Below, piece after piece: positions 57,668 through 64,000 of a stretch of DNA of 64,000 bases. Below the pieces are notes generated by a model, which was not told where the DNA came from, searched no databases, and was given only the letters and a program-made list of their open reading frames with translations. Position 1 is the stretch's first letter. Every line of letters starts with the position of its first letter. This DNA is from an uncultured Bacteroidales bacterium (GTDB lineage: Bacteria > Bacteroidota > Bacteroidia > Bacteroidales > F082): contig ONFF01000004.1 of assembly GCA_900317055.1 (NCBI GenBank), positions 1 to 64,000 of the forward strand, written 5' to 3'. The position numbers and the translations under genes were made by a program.

Positions 57668-58783
57668 ATGAGCATCCGAATCGAAAAGGTGGAAAGTCAC
57701 AAGCAGTTGAAGAAGTTTGTGACTTTCCCTCTCCATTTATATAAGAATTGCCCCAATTGGGTGCCTGCTTTGGAAGGCGACGAATACGACACCTTCAACC
57801 CCGAGAAAAACGGCGCCTACGACTTCTGCGAGGCCGACTGTTTCTTGGCCTACCGTGGCAACGAAATCGTTGGCCGCGTGGCCGCCATCATCAACCATAA
57901 GGCCGACGATGCGGAGAATCTTGTCCGTTTCGGCTGGCTCGACTTCATCGAAGATGAGGAAGTTTTGCGTGCTTTGATTGATGCCGTTGCCAACTGGGGC
58001 AAACAACACGGGCGCACTGAGATGTGTGGCCCTTGGGGATTCACCGACATGGATAAGGAAGGCCTCTTGGTGGATGGCTATGAGCACCTCTCCCCTTTCA
58101 CTTGCCTTTATAACTATCCTTATTATGGCGAAATGTTGGAGCGTCTCGGCTTCACGAAAGATGTCGACTGGACCCAACGGACGCTTGAAGTGAGCAAGGA
58201 ACTGCCATCCATGTTCCAATTCGCCAACCTGATTGAGGAAAGGTTCAAGGTGCATGTGGTGCAGCCGCACAGCATGAAAGAGATGGGAAACCGATACGGG
58301 AGGGAGATCTTCCACATGTATAACGAGGCTTTCGCGCCCTTGAATGGGTTCTCGCCCTTAACCGACAAGCAGATCGACGCCTACCTGAAGACCTATGTTC
58401 CCATTCTTGACAAAGACTTTGTCGCCTTGGCCGTCGATGCCAATGACAAGCCTATTGGCTTCATTTTCTGCGTGCCTTCGCTATCCAAGGCAGTGAAGAA
58501 ATCCAATGGACGACTGTTCCCCTTTGGCTTCATTAATATTTTGAAGGCCTTGAAGAAAAACGACACCCTCGAGGCATTGATCATGGGCGTGATGCCCGAA
58601 TATCAGCAATGCGGCATCCCGGTGTTGTTGTTCAAGTACCTTCACGAGAACTGCATCAAGCGGGGCATCGATACCATCATCATGAACCCGCAGTTGGAGG
58701 AGAATTACAAGGTGCAGTCGCTCTTCGGCGACTACAAGACCGAGCCTTTCATGCGGAGGCGTGCCTATAAGAAGTCGCTTTAG
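57668..58783 (+). CDS. GNAT-fold protein, candidate bacterial ceramide synthase
   Basis: 371 residues. N-terminal part VTFPLHLYKNCPNWVPALEG, with GRVAAIINHKADD as a GNAT-like strand, and a C-terminal half with VMPEYQQCGIPVLLFKYLH and MNPQLEENYKVQSLFGDYK. It is about twice the size of ordinary GNAT enzymes. In Caulobacter a GNAT-superfamily protein (bCerS) of about this size N-acylates the sphingoid base. Its place between ligase/ACP and the SDR/palmitoyltransferase pair makes that role plausible here, as inference. It converges with the SDR gene, overlapping by 4 bases. Confidence 0.8.
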   Translation: MSIRIEKVESHKQLKKFVTFPLHLYKNCPNWVPALEGDEYDTFNPEKNGAYDFCEADCFLAYRGNEIVGRVAAIINHKADDAENLVRFGWLDFIEDEEVLRALIDAVANWGKQHGRTEMCGPWGFTDMDKEGLLVDGYEHLSPFTCLYNYPYYGEMLERLGFTKDVDWTQRTLEVSKELPSMFQFANLIEERFKVHVVQPHSMKEMGNRYGREIFHMYNEAFAPLNGFSPLTDKQIDAYLKTYVPILDKDFVALAVDANDKPIGFIFCVPSLSKAVKKSNGRLFPFGFINILKALKKNDTLEALIMGVMPEYQQCGIPVLLFKYLHENCIKRGIDTIIMNPQLEENYKVQSLFGDYKTEPFMRRRAYKKSL

Positions 58784-59570
58784 CCGTAATAACTACCCAA
58801 AATCGCAGCAAACCATTTTGCTGGCAAGATTTGTTTCAGGAACACAGAGAGCCGTTGTTCGAAAGAGGCAACGACATAACCGTGTCTAGGATTCTTTTTC
58901 TTAAGGATTGAACTGATTTTTCGTGCAAGAACCTGAGGCTTCAGTCCTCCCGTTTCATCATGTTCCACCTTGTCAATGGCTTTTTGATAGGCTGGATAAG
59001 CTTGAAGCGCCTCATCTTTAGTCGCTTTCTTTCGGCTGCCCGTGAAACCTGTCGAAAAGTCACCAGGACGAATCACGGTTACGGTGATGCCAAATGGTTT
59101 TGTCTCCAGGCGCAGTGCCTCGCAATAACCTTCGATGGCGAACTTGCTGGCCGAATAGAAACCTTGAAACGGCAATCCCATTAAACCTCCGATAGAGCTG
59201 AGCGCAATGATTTTGCCTGAGCCTTGTTTCCTCATGTGAGGCAGCACAGCGTTAACGCAATGCACTAAGCCCATGAAGTTGGCATCCATCTGTTCCCTGA
59301 TTTCTTCCTCAGTGGCGAACTCCAACGGCCCACCGATGCCCATGCCGGCATTGTTGACCAAAACATCAATATGACCTTCCGTTTCTATGATTTGTTGCAC
59401 CGCCTGTTGCACCGCCTTGGCGTCGCGGACATCTAAACGAAGATAATGCACTTGTGGCAATGGCGTAACTTCACGGCGCACTGTCCCGTAAACGACATGA
59501 CCTTCCTGCGAGAGCAGGCGGGCGGTCTCCAAACCAAAACCTGAGGAAATACCTGTGATGAGAACTACCA

Positions 59571-59571
<1 letters not shown>
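58780..59571 (-). CDS. SDR oxidoreductase, candidate 3-ketosphinganine/ceramide reductase
   Basis: 263 residues. Loop ITGISSGFGLETARLLS at residues 5-21, NNAGMGIGGPLEFA, catalytic Ser in ALSSIGG, and YSASKFAIEGYCEALRLE (YxxxK). A C-terminal hydrophobic tail (FEQRLSVFLKQILPAKWFAAILGSYYG) may touch the membrane. It starts at TAATG, sharing bases with the stop of the palmitoyltransferase gene, so the two are translationally coupled. A reductase for the keto product of that enzyme is the simplest reading. Confidence 0.85.
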
Positions 59572-60830
<1,259 letters not shown>

Positions 60831-60903
60831 CTACCGAAAAGGGCAATAATGCAGGTGTATCACACTCGACACAGTATTTTACACCATAACACATTTATGA
60901 AAA

Positions 60904-60948
60904 TCGCGGAAAAATTCCCCTGATTTTTTCAGGGAAATCTTTCCGCGA
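60904..60948 (-). terminator. Long hairpin terminator after the thioredoxin-like gene
   Basis: TCGCGGAAA...CCCTGA pairs with TCAGGG...TTTCCGCGA over most of 45 bases with small bulges. On the minus strand it is followed by TTTT, 25 bases beyond the stop at 60973. Confidence 0.7.
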
Positions 60949-60972
60949 ATTGGGTTTGAAGGCTCTTATGCC

Positions 60973-62049
60973 TTATTTGTGCACAATCACCAAGCGTTGC
61001 GTCATTCCGTTGCTTGTCCTAACGAAATAGATGCCTTCTTGGTACTTGGCGGTCGGGATGACCATTTGCGATTCCTCGGTGTAGAAAGTGTCGACCTTCT
61101 GACCCAACATGTTGTAAAGGCTTACTATCCCAAGGTTTTCGCCTTGAAGTGTTACGCTTTCGTTGGCAGGATTGGGAAACACAGTCAGCGTCGCGTTGTT
61201 TTCTTCAACACCGACGGTTGATTCGTAAACGATATTGACCTCAAAGTTGCCCTCCGAAGTGTTGACATACATTTTTCCTTCGAAGGTTTCCCTAACAGGT
61301 ACATCGACATAGACTTCCACGATAGCAGTCTGTCCTGCAGCAACAGTCATGCCTTCAGTGACATCTTGGCCTTCGTACATGCATTGCAATTCAAAAATGT
61401 TGTCAGCAGTGAAGGCATTGACGGCCACATCGTCACCGGTCATGTTGGAAATGGTCAGCAGACCGGGCTCGTAGGTCTCGCCATCACTGTAGATGTGCAA
61501 AGTTTGCGGATTGACGGTCAGCGTACCCGTGCAGTCGTGAGGTTGCAGGCCGTTTCGTTGCATGGCATTGACCACATCTTGTGCCGAGAAAGGATAGAGA
61601 TCCAGCAGTCCCTGGATAGGAATGCTGCGGTCAGGCATGATGAGGACGAGGGTGGGACAGGCTTGGATGCCATAGAGTTCAAAGACCTCGTTGCCGCCGC
61701 CGTCTTTTCCGACTGTGGGAAATTCAACGCCATATTCGTTGGCCCATTGTTGGCAGACGGCATCGCTATCGATATAGGAGATCTCGATGTAAAACACATC
61801 ATGCAAGTTGCAGCCCATCTGGGTATAGGAGCCTGTGATATAGGGTGAAATCACCTGACATTGACCACATGAGTAGAAGAAAAAGTCGATGAAGACGGCT
61901 TGACCTCGGTCGAGGATCTCGAAGAGGTTGTAAGTCTGTCCGTGGCAGTCGGTCACGGTGAAGTCAACGGCTTCGGTGAGGTTGGTTTGTTGTGCGCGAA
62001 GACCTGCCCCAAAGAGCAGGAACGCGAGGAGAATGTAAAGCTTTTTCAT
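60973..62049 (-). CDS. Exported thioredoxin-like protein with T9SS sorting domain
   Basis: 358 residues. Signal peptide MKKLYILLAFLLFGAGLRAQ. Thioredoxin/AhpC-TSA-like domain at about 25-165 with the pair C-G-Q-C in FFYSCGQCQVISPYI and cis-Pro region IQACPTLVLIMP. A beta-sandwich follows (LTVNPQTLHIYSDGETYEPG). The last 80 residues (LTVFPNPANESVTLQGENLG to the final IVHK) are a T9SS sorting domain, so the redox domain ends outside the cell. The active site could reduce or form disulfides in other surface proteins. Confidence 0.88.
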   Translation of the reverse strand: MKKLYILLAFLLFGAGLRAQQTNLTEAVDFTVTDCHGQTYNLFEILDRGQAVFIDFFFYSCGQCQVISPYITGSYTQMGCNLHDVFYIEISYIDSDAVCQQWANEYGVEFPTVGKDGGGNEVFELYGIQACPTLVLIMPDRSIPIQGLLDLYPFSAQDVVNAMQRNGLQPHDCTGTLTVNPQTLHIYSDGETYEPGLLTISNMTGDDVAVNAFTADNIFELQCMYEGQDVTEGMTVAAGQTAIVEVYVDVPVRETFEGKMYVNTSEGNFEVNIVYESTVGVEENNATLTVFPNPANESVTLQGENLGIVSLYNMLGQKVDTFYTEESQMVIPTAKYQEGIYFVRTSNGMTQRLVIVHK

Positions 62050-62096
62050 GGTTTGTATTTGTTCAAGGTTAAACTTTAATTTCTACATTGGCTGTA

Positions 62097-62158
62097 AGCT
62101 ATCAGCCGTCAGCTATCAGCTTAGTAGCAACATGGCTGATAGCTGACTGCTGAAAGCT
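62097..62158. repeat. 24-bp inverted repeat of AGCTATCAGC units
   Basis: Left arm 62097-62120 and right arm 62135-62158 pair over 24 bases with two mismatches around a 14-base loop. Each arm itself contains two AGCTATCAGC-like units. It lies between two T9SS cargo genes on the same strand, and could be a MITE-like element or a processing hairpin. Confidence 0.65.
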
Positions 62159-62185
62159 ATTTATATTAACTTAAAAAACACAACA

Positions 62186-63058
62186 TTATTGCTTTGAAAC
62201 GAGTTTCACGCTTTCACCATTTTCGGTCTTTACGCGCACCATATAAACACCAGCCTGGTATTGGCTCATATCAAGGGCAGTCATGTTTCCGTCCACATGG
62301 CTGTCGTAAACCACTTGGCCGATCGTGTTCATCACGGTGACATGGTTAATCCCTGGTGCAACGATGTTCACATTGTTCGTGGTGGGATTAGGATAGACGG
62401 AAACAGATTCGTTGCTCTCGTTGATCCAATCGTAGCCATCGACATAAACCCATGCCAACCAGCTATAAGCTTCGCTGCTGACAGAAGCCACATCCATCCA
62501 ACCATAGCCATCGATGCCGAGCCAACGGCTATTGGGGTTGCCCACATCGGCAACGGCAGGTGCAGGATATTGAATGGAGCCGTCATGGTAGAAAGTCAAC
62601 CAAATGTTTTGTGTGCCATCGATTTCGACGGGCGTATCAAGCCTGAAGGTGACAACATCGCCGACCGTACCTGTGATTTCGAACTGTTGGGTAGAAACCA
62701 AAGTGCCTGGAGCAGTATCGCCGCCTACATAGAAGTTAACGGTGTAGGTGGTGGCAAATTGCTCTTCACCTGCATCCAAGAAACCAAACTCGGTGAATGA
62801 GCAGCCCTTGTACTCGTTCATCAGATCGGCTGGGAACATATAACCCCAATTGAAGGGCATCCCGATGCCGATAATTTGTGGCGATGAATAATCACCGACA
62901 TAGGAGAACCAGGAACCCTCAGAAGGAAGCCTGTCTTGTGAGATCATCACATGGTTCATTTCAGTGGTGCTCAATTGGATGTCACCACGGTTTTGTGCTT
63001 GTGTCATGCCTGTCATGGCAAAAACGCACATCAAAAAGAATAATACATTTTTCTTCAT
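62186..63058 (-). CDS. Exported protein with T9SS sorting domain
   Basis: 290 residues. Signal peptide ending GMTQAQ (residue 22). The central region (GDYSSPQIIGIGMPFNWGYM; YTVNFYVGGDTAPGTLVST; GTQNIWLTFYHDGSIQYPAP) is a beta-sandwich of the MAM/cleaved-adhesin type seen in T9SS cargo. C-terminal T9SS type A domain from SVYPNPTTNNVNIV to the final KLVSKQ. No catalytic residues visible; a surface-exposed binding role is likely. Confidence 0.85.
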   Translation of the reverse strand: MKKNVLFFLMCVFAMTGMTQAQNRGDIQLSTTEMNHVMISQDRLPSEGSWFSYVGDYSSPQIIGIGMPFNWGYMFPADLMNEYKGCSFTEFGFLDAGEEQFATTYTVNFYVGGDTAPGTLVSTQQFEITGTVGDVVTFRLDTPVEIDGTQNIWLTFYHDGSIQYPAPAVADVGNPNSRWLGIDGYGWMDVASVSSEAYSWLAWVYVDGYDWINESNESVSVYPNPTTNNVNIVAPGINHVTVMNTIGQVVYDSHVDGNMTALDMSQYQAGVYMVRVKTENGESVKLVSKQ

Positions 63059-63086
63059 AAGAATAAAAGTTTTGATAAATGGTTAA

Positions 63087-63884
63087 TTATTTGATAATCA
63101 TGTCTTCGCTGATATGGGTGATGATGGAGTTACATTCCTCTTGGTCGTCATAGAAGAAAAGCCATAAGGCGCGTTCTTCGCTATCGGCAGCAGTGATGTA
63201 GCCGATGTGACCGTGAGTTTGGGCATCGTCCATGATGCTGTGATTCCAATCCTTTTGCTGTTGCAGGCCGGGATTAAGGGCCCTATTGGGATGTAGTCTT
63301 TCGTCAATCATCCCAATGACAAGCGATCGTGCAATGGTCATAATGTAGTCATCGTATGTATCATTTGTAGGCGCTTGTTCTATTGGGCCTTGGCCAACGA
63401 TGATGGCTGTATTGGGCAGCAACGAATCGGGGGCTTGGAAGCTGTTCATGACTTCGCGCATCTTGTCGGCAACGATATGCGTAAATCTCTCGATGTCTTC
63501 ATCGGGTATTTGGCTGATGTCGGTCAAAGTGTCGAAGATGGCGTCGTCCAAAAAATCGGTTTCGATGCCGACACCAATCATGACAGGATTGTCGTCGTTC
63601 GGACAATTAAAGTTGGCGGTGTCGTAAGTCATGAAGCCGAAATCCCGTTTCAGCATTTCCCAATCCGTTTCGTTGTCGGCTTGCAACATCAAGGCGTCGA
63701 TGCATTTTCCGTTGACTGACAAATCGCCGAGGTAGGCCACAGTGAGGTTGGCATTGTCGGCATACTTGCAGTACATTTCCATCGCAGCTTTTTTGCAGGT
63801 TGTTGTCTCGGATGCGGTCCTTTCCTTGCAGGCAGAAAGCCATAAAGCAAGGATCACAGCGAGATATGGAACGAGGCTTTTCAT
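63087..63884 (-). CDS. Lipoprotein of unknown function
   Basis: 265 residues. Leader MKSLVPYLAVILALWLSAC gives lipidated Cys19. The mature part has the features CKKAAMEMYCKYADNANLTV, LMLQADNETDWEMLKRDFGF and IVGQGPIEQAPTNDTYDDYI, with acidic, helix-forming character. I do not recognise the family; no membrane segment or known motif is present. It lies 28 bases upstream of the T9SS cargo gene at 62186 and 15 bases after the truncated gene at the right edge. Confidence 0.75.
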   Translation of the reverse strand: MKSLVPYLAVILALWLSACKERTASETTTCKKAAMEMYCKYADNANLTVAYLGDLSVNGKCIDALMLQADNETDWEMLKRDFGFMTYDTANFNCPNDDNPVMIGVGIETDFLDDAIFDTLTDISQIPDEDIERFTHIVADKMREVMNSFQAPDSLLPNTAIIVGQGPIEQAPTNDTYDDYIMTIARSLVIGMIDERLHPNRALNPGLQQQKDWNHSIMDDAQTHGHIGYITAADSEERALWLFFYDDQEECNSIITHISEDMIIK

Positions 63885-63899
63885 TGTCTTTGGGTTTTG

Positions 63900-64000
63900 T
63901 TATTTAATGACTTTGTTTGCCATGAGCATGATATCTTGCGCCGAACAGCCGTTGTTGCACACAAAATGAATGGTTTGGCTTTCAACAGTCACTTCTTCGG
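63900..64000 (-). CDS. C-terminal end of a protein cut by the window edge
   Basis: The frame enters from the right edge and ends at a TAA at 63900-63902, giving 32 residues (ending HFVCNNGCSAQDIMLMANKVIK). The C-x3-C pair and helical end are all that can be seen. It is 15 bases upstream of the lipoprotein gene in the same direction, so the two probably share a transcript. Family unknown. Confidence 0.6.
   Translation of the reverse strand, partial: EEVTVESQTIHFVCNNGCSAQDIMLMANKVIK

Overview
The window comes from a strictly anaerobic member of the Bacteroidales (Bacteroidota). Three lines of evidence support this. Bacteroidota-type -7 promoter boxes (TAnnTTTG) precede many genes. Several exported proteins end in a type IX secretion (T9SS, Por) C-terminal sorting domain, and one of them is a BspA-like leucine-rich-repeat protein. 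The gene set also fits: Hcp, exported DUF362 proteins, a NapH-like Fe-S membrane protein, a sphingolipid-type serine palmitoyltransferase and many AraC regulators. I see no rRNA or tRNA gene and no CRISPR array. The AT-rich stretch at about 27.1-32.3 kb looks acquired.

Layout. 1-2.7 kb is a decayed strip: an NTF2-like gene cut by the window edge, an AraC regulator carrying an exact 39-bp tandem duplication in its DNA-binding domain, and the remnants of an integrase, a second AraC regulator and a flavin reductase. 2.7-7.2 kb is a five-gene redox operon (acetyltransferase, flavodoxin, DUF362, SDR, NTF2-like) divergent from an AraC regulator. 7.3-16.2 kb holds tcdA, a metallo-hydrolase, a cytidylate-kinase-like protein, a second DUF362 protein, an amidohydrolase-monooxygenase fusion, flavin enzymes and a ClbS/DfsB-type protein. 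16-22 kb has the BspA-like protein, an acyl-ACP thioesterase, a PCMD protein, a glycosyltransferase and another AraC regulator. 22-26 kb has a triple-repeat PepSY-like lipoprotein and a Na/Pi cotransporter.

26-32.3 kb is an accessory region: an AAA ATPase behind two perfect palindromes, a 1231-residue nuclease-methylase-specificity restriction enzyme, and a zone of structured repeats. 32-39 kb has a MATE pump, a PDZ aspartyl protease, a NapH-like protein, a methyltransferase, a ZIP transporter and a Fic protein with a winged-helix N-terminus. 39.5-43.3 kb is a nitrosative-stress block: a small redox operon, a Crp/Fnr regulator and hcp, joined by one shared 14-bp operator. 43-53 kb carries acetyltransferase, MFS, TfoX, a macrodomain/class M sirtuin pair, an HxlR/MBL pair and a metal permease. 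53-55.8 kb is a TonB receptor with a small His/Cys protein. 55.9-60.8 kb is a probable sphingolipid (ceramide) locus. 61-64 kb holds T9SS cargo and lipoproteins.

The strongest systems are the Hcp operator/regulon, the sphingolipid cluster, the ADP-ribosylation reversal pair and the restriction/structured-repeat region. The first is the best candidate for something not fully described, because the operator has identical geometry in front of hcp and in front of an uncharacterised DUF2249-DUF1858-ferredoxin-YecH operon.
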